A DNA stretch of 64,000 bases from an uncultured Prevotella sp. (GCA_905236455.1 CAJOPT010000097.1:1-64000), one strand, 5' to 3'; numbered from the stretch's first letter, positions 9,371 through 19,364 are shown. Numbers and translations: made by a program. Notes: generated from the sequence alone by a model not told the origin.

Positions 9371-11416
9371 TTAACCTTCTTTCAGCTCCAATTCCTTTTG
9401 CAGACGCAACATCTCGTCCCTGTATTGTGCAGCTTGAAGGAAGTCAAGAGACTTGGCAGCCTGCCTCATTAGCTCGGCTGTGTCGGCAATGCTCTTCTCG
9501 AGTTGCTCACGAGTCATCCGTCTTACTATAGGATCGGCGGCAAATGCGCCTGTGATTTCTGTCGTTGGACGTGGCACTGTTATGGAGCGGCTAAGCTCAC
9601 GTTCATCGGCTCTGCCATTTCTTCCAGCGGAAAGAGCCCCGTTTACAGACTTCACTATCTGTTGTGGTGTGATGCCGTGCTCTTCGTTGTATCTCAATTG
9701 TTTAGTACGACGGCGGCAGGTCTCGTCAATAGTCTTCTGCATACTTTCAGTAATACTGTCAGCATACATTATAACGGTGCCGTTGACGTTACGGGCGGCA
9801 CGGCCGGCAGTCTGTGTCAGACTTCTATGGCTTCGCAGAAAACCTTCTTTGTCAGCATCAAGGATAGCTACAAGGGATACTTCTGGAAGGTCTAATCCCT
9901 CGCGAAGGAGGTTTACGCCAACGAGAACATCGAACTCGCCGGCCCTCAGGTCACTCATAATCTTCACTCTGTCGAGTGTCGCCACGTCACTGTGAATGTA
10001 ATTGGCTTTCACATCATGGTTGAGCAGGTATTCAGTAAGCTCCTCAGCCATCCTCTTGGTAAGGGTGGTGACTAAGATGCGCTCATTACGTTCGCAACGT
10101 TTTATGATTTCCTCCATCAGGTCGTCTATTTGATTAAGTGTCGGTCGGACTTCTATGACAGGGTCAAGCAATCCAGTCGGACGTATAACCTGATCAACTA
10201 CCACCCCCTCGGCTTCCGCAAGCTCAAAATCGGCAGGAGTGGCAGAGACGTATATAACCTGATTGACAAGTGACTGGAACTCCTCGAAGCGCAGCGGACG
10301 GTTGTCGAAAGCGGCGGGAAGGCGGAAGCCGTATTCTACCAGATTGGTCTTACGTGCCCTGTCGCCTCCATACATGGCATTTATCTGCGGTACACTGACG
10401 TGGCTCTCATCTATAATTAACAGATAGTCTTTCGGGAAGAAATCAAAGAGACAATAAGGTCGTTCTCCTGCTTGCCTTCCATCAAAGTATCGTGAATAGT
10501 TCTCTATGCCAGAGCAGTGCCCGAGCTCTTTTATCATTTCCATATCATATTCAACTCGTTCCTTAATGCGTTGAGCCTTAATATGATCGCCTATGTCGTT
10601 AAAGTAATCAATTTGCAATCTCAGGTCATCCTGTATGTCATGGATAGCCCGTTCTGTCTGTTCCTTTGTTGTGACGAAAAGATTGGCAGGGTATATCTCG
10701 TATTCCTCAAAGCTGCCTATCCTGTGAAAGGTTACGGAATCAACTTCCTCAATACTGTCAATCTCGTCGTCCCACCATGTCACCCGCAATATGTTCTCAC
10801 TGTATGCCATGGCAATGTCTACAGTATCACCCTTTACGCGGAAGGAGCCGCGTTGCAAGTCAATGTCATTACGTACATAAAGGGCGTCTACAAGTTTTCT
10901 TAGGAAAACGTTGCGGTCGGTAGACTGTCCTCTTTTCAGCTTTATAACATTGGAGCTCATACTCGCAGGTCCTCCCATACCATAGATACATGATACGGAG
11001 GACACTACTACGACGTCGCGCCTGCCAGAGAGTAGCGAGGATACGGCACTGAGCCGCAAACGGTCTATCTCATCATTTATGGCAAGATCTTTCTCTATAT
11101 ATGTATCGGTAGCCGGCATATATGCCTCTGGCTGGTAGTAGTCATAGTAAGACACGTAGTATTCTACGGCATTATCTGGAAAGAAACCTTTCATTTCCTC
11201 GTAGAGCTGTGCGGCAAGTGTCTTGTTATGGCTGAGAATAAGAGTCGGACGGTTTACGTTGGCAATAACGTTGGCTACGGTAAAGGTCTTGCCGGACCCG
11301 GTAACTCCCAGCAATACCTGTGAGTGGTCTCCACGTTGTAACCCCTCTGTCAGTTGCCTGATTGCTTCTGGCTGGTCGCCAGTTGGCTTGTATGTAGAAT
11401 TTAGTTTGAAACGCAT
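9371..11416 (-). CDS. uvrB: Excinuclease ABC subunit B
   Basis: MRFKLNSTYKPTGDQPEAIRQL, LLGVTGSGKTFT, YYDYYQPEAY; C-terminal UVR motif; start moved from track 11452. Confidence 0.97.
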   Translation of the reverse strand: MRFKLNSTYKPTGDQPEAIRQLTEGLQRGDHSQVLLGVTGSGKTFTVANVIANVNRPTLILSHNKTLAAQLYEEMKGFFPDNAVEYYVSYYDYYQPEAYMPATDTYIEKDLAINDEIDRLRLSAVSSLLSGRRDVVVVSSVSCIYGMGGPASMSSNVIKLKRGQSTDRNVFLRKLVDALYVRNDIDLQRGSFRVKGDTVDIAMAYSENILRVTWWDDEIDSIEEVDSVTFHRIGSFEEYEIYPANLFVTTKEQTERAIHDIQDDLRLQIDYFNDIGDHIKAQRIKERVEYDMEMIKELGHCSGIENYSRYFDGRQAGERPYCLFDFFPKDYLLIIDESHVSVPQINAMYGGDRARKTNLVEYGFRLPAAFDNRPLRFEEFQSLVNQVIYVSATPADFELAEAEGVVVDQVIRPTGLLDPVIEVRPTLNQIDDLMEEIIKRCERNERILVTTLTKRMAEELTEYLLNHDVKANYIHSDVATLDRVKIMSDLRAGEFDVLVGVNLLREGLDLPEVSLVAILDADKEGFLRSHRSLTQTAGRAARNVNGTVIMYADSITESMQKTIDETCRRRTKQLRYNEEHGITPQQIVKSVNGALSAGRNGRADERELSRSITVPRPTTEITGAFAADPIVRRMTREQLEKSIADTAELMRQAAKSLDFLQAAQYRDEMLRLQKELELKEG

Positions 11417-11419
11417 AGT

Positions 11420-11648
11420 TTGCAAAGTTACGAAAAGTCGAGAGCAAAACAAAGAAAATCCATTTCTTTTTTGCCGAGACGTAGTAACTTCGCCATCTTG
11501 ATGGCAAAGTTACTAAAAATCGAGTGCAGAACAAAAGAAACTCGTTTCTTTTTTATGCCAAGATGCAGTAAGTTCGGTATTTCCTGCCAAAGTTACTAAA
11601 AATCGAGTGCAGAACAAAAGAAACTCATTCCTTTTTATGTCAAGATGT
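11420..11648. repeat. Tandem ~83-bp repeat, ~2.8 copies, each with a minus-strand promoter and a palindrome or its remnant
   Basis: Units start near 11420, 11502 and 11585; core GGCAAAGTTACTAAAAATCGAGTGCAGAACAAAAGAAACTCGTTTCTTTT. Confidence 0.9.
11423..11453 (-). promoter_or_regulatory. Putative Bacteroidales promoter for uvrB (proximal repeat copy)
   Basis: Minus strand TTTG-N19-TAACTTTG, -7 box six nt from the uvrB ATG; same spacing repeated at 11505-11535 and 11588-11618. Confidence 0.7.
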
Positions 11649-11719
11649 TTGTTGCTTCGAGAATAATTTATTAAATTTGCATACAGAATGCCTGATTATT
11701 ACATATCGACTTAGAGAAT

Positions 11720-12232
11720 ATGCCTACAAACAAAAATGCACTCATAAGATATAAGTATTTGGACATACTTCTATCAGACCGTCACCATTATTATGATATC
11801 AATGACCTGACGGAACGTGTGAACGATATGCTCTATAACGACGGTTTTAAGACCATTGGCCGTCGTTGTATCGAAAAGGATCTGGTGTATCTGACAGAAG
11901 CACCTTTCCGCGCTCCAATCAAGCACTTCAAATGGAATGGTAAGAATTGTGTGGCTTACAAGACCCCATCCTTCTCTATCTTCAATCAGGAGATGAGCCA
12001 CGAAGAGCGTACCCTTCTGCGTGAGGTATTAAACACAATAGGCCAACTTGATGGGCTTGATAACTTTGAGTGGCTAAAAAAATTCAAAATGGGACTTGGG
12101 TATAGCCAGCAAAGACAGATTGAAGAGCAAGTTCCACCTGCCGAGATGTTGCTCAGCTCGCCATTCATTGCAAATAGTCGATGGGCTTTAGATTTCGGTG
12201 CAGGAATAGCGTATAAACGGAAACACATATAG
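11720..12232 (+). pseudogene. N-terminal fragment of a WYL-domain-type transcriptional regulator; WYL domain missing
   Basis: NKNALIRYKYLDILLSDRHHYYDINDLTERVNDML...SIFNQEMSHEERTLLREVLNTIGQLDGLDNFEWLKKFKMGLG resembles the N-terminus of Bacteroidales WYL regulators; ORF ends at 170 aa with an unrelated tail. Confidence 0.6.
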
Positions 12233-12316
12233 ACTGTAACGATTTAATTGTCATGGGATCTCATTCTGTCTATGACAAATAGACAATAGAACAAAGAACA
12301 AAAACGTTATATAATT

Positions 12317-12436
12317 ATGGTAAACGAAATAGAGAAAATAAGAGTTGAGATTCCAGACACAGAGTTGGTATCGCTTGCAGAACGTCTTGCCTCGGCCATG
12401 TTGACGCAATGGGCAAGTATAGCAACAACTAATTAA
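12317..12436 (+). CDS. Possible small ORF (39 aa)
   Basis: MVNEIEKIRVEIPDTELVSLAERLASAMLTQWASIATTN; below the ORF-track cutoff; no clear RBS. Confidence 0.25.
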   Translation: MVNEIEKIRVEIPDTELVSLAERLASAMLTQWASIATTN

Positions 12437-12441
12437 AAGGG

Positions 12442-13248
12442 ATGAAATGTATGAAGAAGATAGTATCTGTAATAGCATTATTACTTTTAATGATGGTAAG
12501 TTGTCATCGTCATCCAGAGAGTATTGTAAAGGAAATAAATACGGTGGCAACGGACTCGATTGAGACTACTGATCATATCAATTGGGACGATAGTTTTACA
12601 GTGGTATATCGGCAGCCTGTGAATGGTTATCAGGTGAAAGTAATAGTTAAGCCGGAGGAGTCCGATGTCTTAATCATGAAGGCAAATATTTCTTTTGAGA
12701 AAAGTGGAAAGGCTTTTACGTTGCACACTTCTTGTTTTGGGGATACATTATTCTGTAAAGGTCGATTTGACTATGACTTTTAGAATCCAAAACTATTTAA
12801 GAAGTTTAGACAAAAAAACATTGATGCCGACTATCATGAGTATAGAGAAAAAGATAGGTTAATGCCTATGTACACTCCTTTCTTCTTTAGAGATTTGGAT
12901 TTCGACGGTATTGAAGAACTCGTGATTGTTCACCATTCAATGGCAGTTAGATTTCACGATGGATATGATGTATATCGCATCGTGGAAGGGGAACCATTCC
13001 TTTTAGACTATCCACCATATTCTATTGGTATAGAAGATGATGGATTTGGTATGACGGACTACCCAGAATTCGATTATAAGAAAAAGACGATAGACTGCCC
13101 ATATCCAGAAGGACCAGGTGGCATGGGATACATGGGCCGAACGATTTATGGTATCAGTAAAAAACAAAAAGACACTATTGTGGTAAATGGTAAAAGACAC
13201 TTCTTTAATCACCTGGAAGTTTTGAGGGAAATTGAATACAAGCGATAG
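12442..13248 (+). pseudogene. Lipoprotein gene interrupted by one in-frame TAG at 12781-12783
   Basis: Track ORFs 12442-12783 and 12862-13248 share one frame; the 78 nt after the TAG are open; lipobox-like LLLMMVSCH. Confidence 0.75.
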
Positions 13249-13359
13249 AAAAAGAAACTCTGCGTTATATTGCGGTACTCATATATCCACGTCTTGAGAT
13301 AAAGAGCGAGCTCGCAAGAATAAAATTGGCAGTCTGTTGGTGAAGTCAGAAGAAATGAT

Positions 13360-13367
13360 TACCTTTG
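13360..13367 (+). promoter_or_regulatory. Putative -7 box upstream of panB
   Basis: TACCTTTGCAC with TTGG 19 nt upstream. Confidence 0.5.
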
Positions 13368-13486
13368 CACGCGAAAAAGCATAGCTTTACTCTTAGTAGA
13401 GCATTGCTTTGCTTGTGCTATATCAATGCTTTACATGTACTATAGCATAGCTTTATTAATGTCAAAACATATATAAAAGGTACAAA

Positions 13487-14308
13487 ATGGCAGGATATTT
13501 AACGACAGACCAAAAGAAGATTACTTCAAAGAAGTTTCTCGACATGAAGAAGGCTGGTGAGAAGATATCAATGCTCACCGCATATGATTTCACGACGGCA
13601 GGTATCATCGACGCGGCAGGTGTAGACAGTATATTGATAGGTGACTCAGCGTCGAATGTGATGGCGGGAAACAGTACAACTCTTCCTGTTACTATAGAAC
13701 AGATGATTTACCATGCACATTCTGTAGCCAGAGCCGTGAAACGTGCCATGGTGATATGCGACATGCCTTTTGGCAGCTATCAGACTTCTCGTGAGGATGG
13801 AATCCGCAATGCCTGCCGTATTATGAAAGAGAGTGGGGTGGATGGTCTGAAGCTTGAGGGAGGTGTCGAGATCCTTGATACGATAAAAGGACTTATCGAT
13901 GCGGGAATACCAGTCTGTGGACATCTTGGTCTTACCCCTCAGAGTGTACATAAGTTTGGAGGGTTCGGACTCCGTGCAAAGGAAGAGGCTGAGGCGATGA
14001 AACTCATCTCTGACGCGAAGGCTCTTGATGAGGCAGGGTGCTTCGCCATTGTACTTGAGAAAGTACCTGCCGCATTAGCGGCAGAGGTGACCAAACTGGT
14101 ATCTTGTCCTACTATAGGCATTGGTGCGGGTAACGGTACCGACGGTCAGGTTCTTGTATATGCTGATGCCTTAGGAATGACGCAAGGGTTCAAGCCAAAG
14201 TTCCTCCGTCATTTTGCTAATGTGGCAGAGGTGATGACTGATGGTGTCGGTGATTATGTACGGGCAGTGAAAGACGGTAGCTACCCAAATGAAAACGAAA
14301 GCTATTAA
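13487..14308 (+). CDS. panB: 3-methyl-2-oxobutanoate hydroxymethyltransferase
   Basis: ITSKKFLDMKKAGEKISMLTAYDFTTA, DSASNVMAG, GHLGLTPQS. Confidence 0.95.
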   Translation: MAGYLTTDQKKITSKKFLDMKKAGEKISMLTAYDFTTAGIIDAAGVDSILIGDSASNVMAGNSTTLPVTIEQMIYHAHSVARAVKRAMVICDMPFGSYQTSREDGIRNACRIMKESGVDGLKLEGGVEILDTIKGLIDAGIPVCGHLGLTPQSVHKFGGFGLRAKEEAEAMKLISDAKALDEAGCFAIVLEKVPAALAAEVTKLVSCPTIGIGAGNGTDGQVLVYADALGMTQGFKPKFLRHFANVAEVMTDGVGDYVRAVKDGSYPNENESY

Positions 14309-14311
14309 ACC

Positions 14312-15457
14312 TTGGATACACAGAATACTCCTACGCATATTCGTCTTTGGCATCGAGACTTCTGGTTTCTTTCTATAGCCAGTATGTTATTGACAATGTC
14401 AGTGTACATTCAGTTGTTGACAATCTTGAATGTGTCCTTGCCAAGTGTGTCTTTTCTTGCCTATGGTATTGGCTTGTATGCTTTCGGACCATTCGTCAAT
14501 AAGCTTGTGCAGCTACATCAGCGTAAACATGTATGTATGGCGGCATGCGTTTCGCTGGTCCTCCTGATACTTGTCTATTGGCAGATTTTAGTTTTTTTGC
14601 CTAAGTGGACAGTCGTCGTAATGGCATTCCTGCTTGGAGCGTTCTTCGGGCAGGCGCAGATGATATTGATGAGTACGCTTGTTATTGATATCAGCGAGTC
14701 GTTTATGCGCACTGAGGCAAACTATGCGGCAAACTGGTTCAGTAGGCTCGCATTGGCTCTTGGTCCTATATTGTTTTATACTAATTTGTTTAATTTGTCG
14801 CATTACCAGCATTACTTCTGGTACTCAATAGGATGCGGCATAGCGGCTTTAGTACTATTGTCAGTTGTCAGAATACCTTTTAAGGCTCCTGACGAGGGGG
14901 TTACAACTGTCAGTCTCGACCGTTTCTTCCTGCCCAGTGGTAAATGGTTGTTTGCCAACTTGGTTCTTGTGACAGCCATCATTGGACTATTGTTTACATT
15001 GCCATTATCCGTCTTGTTTTTTGTTATGCTGCTGCTTGGCTTTATTGTTGCGGTAATAGCGGAGAAATTCGTGTTTGCTGACGCAGACCTGAAAAGTGAG
15101 GCAATAACAGGACTGATACTTATTGGTATGGCATTGCTGATGATGACAGGTAGTACTCTGCCAGTAGTGGAATATGTGGCGCCGGCTTTCATAGGTTTAG
15201 GCACCGGCATCATAGGGAGCCGTTTCTTGCTTTTCTTTATTAAGCTTAGCAGACATTGCCAGAGAGGAACGTCGCAAAGCACATTCTTCCTCGCATGGGA
15301 ATCGGGTATAGCTGTAGGCATGTTCTTTGGTTGTCGCTTAATGGGCGCAGACACCGGCACACCGATGTTGTATTGTTGTCTGGCATTGACTGTCATTAGC
15401 CTTCTCTTTTACAATTTCTTCGTTCATTCATGGTATGTCAACAATAAAAACAGATAA
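14312..15457 (+). CDS. MFS transporter (TTG start)
   Basis: 381 aa, about 12 hydrophobic segments; starts 3 nt after panB. Confidence 0.75.
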   Translation: MDTQNTPTHIRLWHRDFWFLSIASMLLTMSVYIQLLTILNVSLPSVSFLAYGIGLYAFGPFVNKLVQLHQRKHVCMAACVSLVLLILVYWQILVFLPKWTVVVMAFLLGAFFGQAQMILMSTLVIDISESFMRTEANYAANWFSRLALALGPILFYTNLFNLSHYQHYFWYSIGCGIAALVLLSVVRIPFKAPDEGVTTVSLDRFFLPSGKWLFANLVLVTAIIGLLFTLPLSVLFFVMLLLGFIVAVIAEKFVFADADLKSEAITGLILIGMALLMMTGSTLPVVEYVAPAFIGLGTGIIGSRFLLFFIKLSRHCQRGTSQSTFFLAWESGIAVGMFFGCRLMGADTGTPMLYCCLALTVISLLFYNFFVHSWYVNNKNR

Positions 15458-15458
15458 G

Positions 15459-16049
15459 ATGAGAAAATTACTTACCATACTGCTGATATTGGCAGGTACC
15501 TTGTCGTTAAATGCCCAAAACTATAAGAAATGGGTTTGTGAGGGTGAGTGGCGCAATGGCTTTTCCGAGGCAAAGCCTGACAAACATGTCAATCTGGAAG
15601 AGTTTTATAACCAGTATCATAAGAACAAAGCTCAGTGGGATGCCTTGTTTAAGTGGCTGGCAGAGACTGACCTGCTTGCAATACCTAAAGGTAAGCACCC
15701 TATTGAGGGTACCACAATGGTGGCGAGTGTTGAGGATAGTGAGAATCAGCCTTTGGAGAAACGTAATACTGAGAGCCATCGTAAGAAAATAGACTTCCAG
15801 TATGTGGTGAAAGGTACTGAGGGCTTTGCTTTGCTCGACCATACCTCAAGCACCGTTAAGGTCGAATATGACGAGAAGAAAGATGTGATGCGCTACAATT
15901 ACGATGCCAAAAAGACAGACTTCTTCAACAGTAAGCCTGGCAGGTTCATTATATTTTTCCCTGGTGACTGGCATATAGCTAAGGTCAAGACAAAGAAAAA
16001 AGACCAGAGCATAAGAGTTATTGTCGTCAAAGTGGATTATGTTGAGTAA
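15459..16049 (+). CDS. YhcH/YjgK/YiaL (DUF386)-family protein with signal peptide
   Basis: IDFQYVVKGTEGF..., GRFIIFFPGDWHIAKV; MRKLLTILLILAGTLSLNAQ signal peptide. Confidence 0.8.
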   Translation: MRKLLTILLILAGTLSLNAQNYKKWVCEGEWRNGFSEAKPDKHVNLEEFYNQYHKNKAQWDALFKWLAETDLLAIPKGKHPIEGTTMVASVEDSENQPLEKRNTESHRKKIDFQYVVKGTEGFALLDHTSSTVKVEYDEKKDVMRYNYDAKKTDFFNSKPGRFIIFFPGDWHIAKVKTKKKDQSIRVIVVKVDYVE

Positions 16050-16071
16050 AAAACAGAAGATTATATAAAGC

Positions 16072-16932
16072 ATGTTTAAGAAAAAAAGAAGATGGCGCAG
16101 CATTCCAGGTCAGCCGTTGACTGAGATGGATAAGCAGATCATGTATTGGGAGAACAAGGGAAAGCTTGTTCCCACGCGTGATTTGATTAAGACACCGGAG
16201 CAGATTGAAGGTATTCGGAAGGCTGGTGTCGTGAATACAGGAGTCCTGGATGAGGTTGCCAAGCAAATACATGAGGGAATGTCTACCCTTGAGATAGACG
16301 AGATATGTATGAAATATTGTGAGGCTCATGGCGCCACTCCGGCATGCCTTGGATATGAGGGGTTCCCAAAAAGTGTGTGTACAAGCATCAACGAGGTAGT
16401 GTGCCACGGTATACCTAAGGAAGAGGATATCTTGGAAGAGGGTGATATCATCAATGTTGACTTCACGACGATTCTTGACGGGTACTATGCCGACGCGTCG
16501 CGTATGTTCATTATTGGAAAAACGACCCCGGAGAAAGAACAGCTTGTTCGTGTGGCAAAGGAATGTCTCGAAATAGGAGCTGAGGCGGCAAAGCCATATT
16601 GTTTCGTGGGAGACATTGGACATGCAATAGAAAAGCACGCAAAGAAATACCATTATGGTATAGTACGTGACTTGTGCGGTCATGGTGTGGGACTTCATTT
16701 CCATGAGGAACCGGATGTGACTCACTTCGGGCACAAGGGACAGGGAATGTTACTCGTGCCTGGTATGGTCTTTACCATAGAGCCTATGGTGAACATGGGA
16801 ACGTGGAAAGTGTTTATCGACGAGAATGACCCATACGGATGGGAGGTCATATCTGATGATGAGAAGCCAAGCGCACAATGGGAGCATACTTTCGTTATGA
16901 CTGAGCATGGCGTAGAGATTCTTACTTATTAG
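16072..16932 (+). CDS. map: Type I methionyl aminopeptidase
   Basis: INEVVCHGIP, DGYYADASRMF, GHGVGLHFHEEP, FTIEPMV. Confidence 0.95.
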   Translation: MFKKKRRWRSIPGQPLTEMDKQIMYWENKGKLVPTRDLIKTPEQIEGIRKAGVVNTGVLDEVAKQIHEGMSTLEIDEICMKYCEAHGATPACLGYEGFPKSVCTSINEVVCHGIPKEEDILEEGDIINVDFTTILDGYYADASRMFIIGKTTPEKEQLVRVAKECLEIGAEAAKPYCFVGDIGHAIEKHAKKYHYGIVRDLCGHGVGLHFHEEPDVTHFGHKGQGMLLVPGMVFTIEPMVNMGTWKVFIDENDPYGWEVISDDEKPSAQWEHTFVMTEHGVEILTY

Positions 16933-16939
16933 GAAGACA

Positions 16940-17968
16940 ATGGAGGATATATATATATTAGGTATAGAGAGTAGTTGCGACGATACCTCAGCGGCAGTCT
17001 TGAGAAATGGAGTGCTGCTGTCGAACGTCACTGCGTCGCAGGCTGTTCATGAGGCCTATGGTGGAGTGGTGCCCGAACTGGCGTCAAGGGCTCATCAGCA
17101 AAATGTGGTTCCAGTGGTTGACCAGGCGATAAAACGCGCAGGTGTGACCAAGGAGCAGTTGTCTGCCGTCGCTTTTACAAGAGGTCCCGGTCTTATGGGA
17201 TCGCTGCTGGTTGGTGTGAGCTTTGCAAAAGGCTTCGCACGTTCTCTTGGTATTCCGCTTATAGATGTCAATCACCTGCAAGGACATATCATGGCACATT
17301 TCATCAAGGATGTCGAGAATACGCAGACTCCTCCGCCATTTCCGTTCCTTTGTCTGCTTGTCAGTGGCGGAAACTCGCAAATCGTGAAAGTCAGCGCATA
17401 TAACGACATGCAAATCATCGGACAGACTATCGATGATGCGGCAGGAGAGGCCATCGACAAATGTTCGAAGGTAATGGGATTGGGATACCCTGGCGGACCG
17501 ATAATCGACAAACTGGCAAGACAGGGGAATCCCCATGCTTATCAGTTCGCGGAGCCACATATACCAAACCTCGACTATAGTTTCTCGGGGCTAAAGACGT
17601 CTTTCCTCTATAGCTTGCAGAAATGGGTGAAGGACGATCCTGACTTCGTGGAGCATCATAAAGAAGACCTTGCGGCGAGTCTGGAGTTTACCATTGTAGA
17701 CATACTGATGAAGAAACTTCTGAAAGCGGTAAAGATTACAGGCATTAAGCATGTGGCTGTTGCTGGAGGAGTCTCTGCAAACACAGGGCTGCGTAACGCA
17801 TTCCATGACTATGCCCGCAGATATGGCTGGACTGTGTATATTCCTAAATTCAGTTATACTACGGACAATGCCGCAATGATAGCCATAACGGGTTACTTCA
17901 AATATATGGATGGAGACTTCTGTGGAATGGAGTTGCCGGCATATTCTAAAGTGACACTAAACACTTAA
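16940..17968 (+). CDS. tsaD: tRNA N6-adenosine threonylcarbamoyltransferase
   Basis: ILGIESSCDDTSAAV, PELASRAHQ, VSGGNSQIV, GGVSANTGLR. Confidence 0.96.
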   Translation: MEDIYILGIESSCDDTSAAVLRNGVLLSNVTASQAVHEAYGGVVPELASRAHQQNVVPVVDQAIKRAGVTKEQLSAVAFTRGPGLMGSLLVGVSFAKGFARSLGIPLIDVNHLQGHIMAHFIKDVENTQTPPPFPFLCLLVSGGNSQIVKVSAYNDMQIIGQTIDDAAGEAIDKCSKVMGLGYPGGPIIDKLARQGNPHAYQFAEPHIPNLDYSFSGLKTSFLYSLQKWVKDDPDFVEHHKEDLAASLEFTIVDILMKKLLKAVKITGIKHVAVAGGVSANTGLRNAFHDYARRYGWTVYIPKFSYTTDNAAMIAITGYFKYMDGDFCGMELPAYSKVTLNT

Positions 17969-18001
17969 ATGATTTTATGAACCCTTAAAATATATAACGA
18001 C

Positions 18002-18496
18002 GTGGATTTTGAAAATAAAGTAATGAGCCAGGAAATAGCTAACGAACTGTATGACTCTGGTCTGACGGTGGGAACGGCAGAGAGTTGTACAGGAGGACGT
18101 ATAGCCGGTGGTATTATCGCCGTACCTGGTGCCTCCAACTATTTTAAAGGCAGTGTGATATGTTATTCCGATGAGATAAAACGCAACCTGCTGCACGTGA
18201 GCGCAAGTACAATAGAAGAGCATACTGTTTTCTCGGAAGAAGTGGCAAAGGAGATGGTGGTCGGAGCAATCGATGCCCTGAATGTGACTTATGCAATCGC
18301 TGTCACTGGAGTGGCTGGACCTGGAGGTGCTCTGCCAGGTATTCCGGTCGGCACCATTTGGATAGCATGTGGCACAAAGGAGGACATAGTAACGCTGAAA
18401 CTTACAGAGGATTTCGGGCGTGATGTGAACCTGGATATCGCTACAAATAAGGCGTTAAAGCTCTTTCTTGATTATTTAAAACAAAAAAATCCTTAA
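18002..18496 (+). CDS. CinA C-terminal-domain protein (nicotinamide-nucleotide amidohydrolase)
   Basis: LTVGTAESCTGGRIAG, AVTGVAGPGG; GTG start at 18002 or ATG at 18023. Confidence 0.9.
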   Translation: MDFENKVMSQEIANELYDSGLTVGTAESCTGGRIAGGIIAVPGASNYFKGSVICYSDEIKRNLLHVSASTIEEHTVFSEEVAKEMVVGAIDALNVTYAIAVTGVAGPGGALPGIPVGTIWIACGTKEDIVTLKLTEDFGRDVNLDIATNKALKLFLDYLKQKNP

Positions 18497-18603
18497 AACA
18501 CAAGATTATTTGAGGAAAAGTTTTGCTATTTAAGGAAATCTTAGTAATTTTGCACCCTGTTTGGAATAGGTATCAATTAACGAATACAAAAAAGTAGATA
18601 GAA

Positions 18604-18867
18604 ATGTCTAAGATTTGTCAAATTACAGGAAAGAAGGCACAGGTAGGAAACAATGTGTCTCACTCAAAACACCGTACAAAGAGGCGCTTTGATGTCAACC
18701 TGTTTAAGAAGAAGTTCTACTATGTAGAAGAAGACTGCTGGATTAGCCTTAAGATTAGTGCAGCTGGTTTACGTCTGATAAATAAAATTGGTCTTGACGC
18801 AGCGCTCAAGCAGGCTGTTGCTAAGGGACATGTGGATTGGAAGGACATTAAAGTAATAGGAGATTAA
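18604..18867 (+). CDS. rpmB: 50S ribosomal protein L28
   Basis: [33 protein letters not shown]. Confidence 0.97.
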   Translation: MSKICQITGKKAQVGNNVSHSKHRTKRRFDVNLFKKKFYYVEEDCWISLKISAAGLRLINKIGLDAALKQAVAKGHVDWKDIKVIGD

Positions 18868-18872
18868 TCATT

Positions 18873-19064
18873 ATGGCATCTAAAAAGGCAAAAGGCAATA
18901 GAGTTCAGGTCATCTTGGAGTGTACTGAGATGAAGAATAGTGGACTGCCAGGAACGAGCCGTTATGTAACGACTAAGAATCGTAAGAACACTCCTGAGCG
19001 TCTTGAGTTGAAGAAATATAATCCAATCCTTAAGCGAATGACCGTTCATAAGGAGATTAAGTAA
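18873..19064 (+). CDS. rpmG: 50S ribosomal protein L33
   Basis: [51 protein letters not shown]. Confidence 0.95.
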   Translation: MASKKAKGNRVQVILECTEMKNSGLPGTSRYVTTKNRKNTPERLELKKYNPILKRMTVHKEIK

Positions 19065-19086
19065 TAACGTAAAAAGCATTTGAGAA

Positions 19087-19245
19087 ATGGCAAAGAAAGC
19101 GGTTGCTACCCTCCATGAAGGATCTACGGACGGTCGCGCATATACAAAAGTTATTAAAATGGTGAAGAGCCCAAAGACCGGTGCTTATGTTTTTGATGAG
19201 CGCATGGTTCCAAATGAGGCTGTTAAGGATTTCTTTAAGAACTAA
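19087..19245 (+). CDS. DUF4295-family small basic protein (Bacteroidota ribosome-associated)
   Basis: MAKKAVATLHEGSTDGRAYTKVIKMVKSPKTGAYVFDERMVPNEAVKDFFKN, 52 aa, directly after rpmG; below the track cutoff. Confidence 0.85.
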   Translation: MAKKAVATLHEGSTDGRAYTKVIKMVKSPKTGAYVFDERMVPNEAVKDFFKN

Positions 19246-19263
19246 GCTATAAAGCATCATAAT

Positions 19264-19304
19264 AAAGAAAGAGGCTGTACTCAAATAGTATAGCCTCTTT
19301 CTTT
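19264..19304 (+). terminator. Terminator of the rpmB operon
   Basis: AAAGAAAGAGGCT / AGCCTCTTTCTTT inverted repeat. Confidence 0.85.
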
Positions 19305-19364
19305 TGTGGTTTCAACCAACAACCCTTATAGTGTAATCATAACTGTTATACTTACAAAAGTATA

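Noticed and set aside
9453-9995. 180-aa plus-strand ORF
   Set aside because: Antisense to uvrB; Ser/Arg-rich composition typical of shadow ORFs.
11420-11648. Tandem 83-bp units as a CRISPR array
   Set aside because: Whole unit is repeated with no unique spacers; better explained as promoter-bearing tandem repeats.
16027-16734. 235-aa minus-strand ORF
   Set aside because: Antisense to map; no family resemblance.
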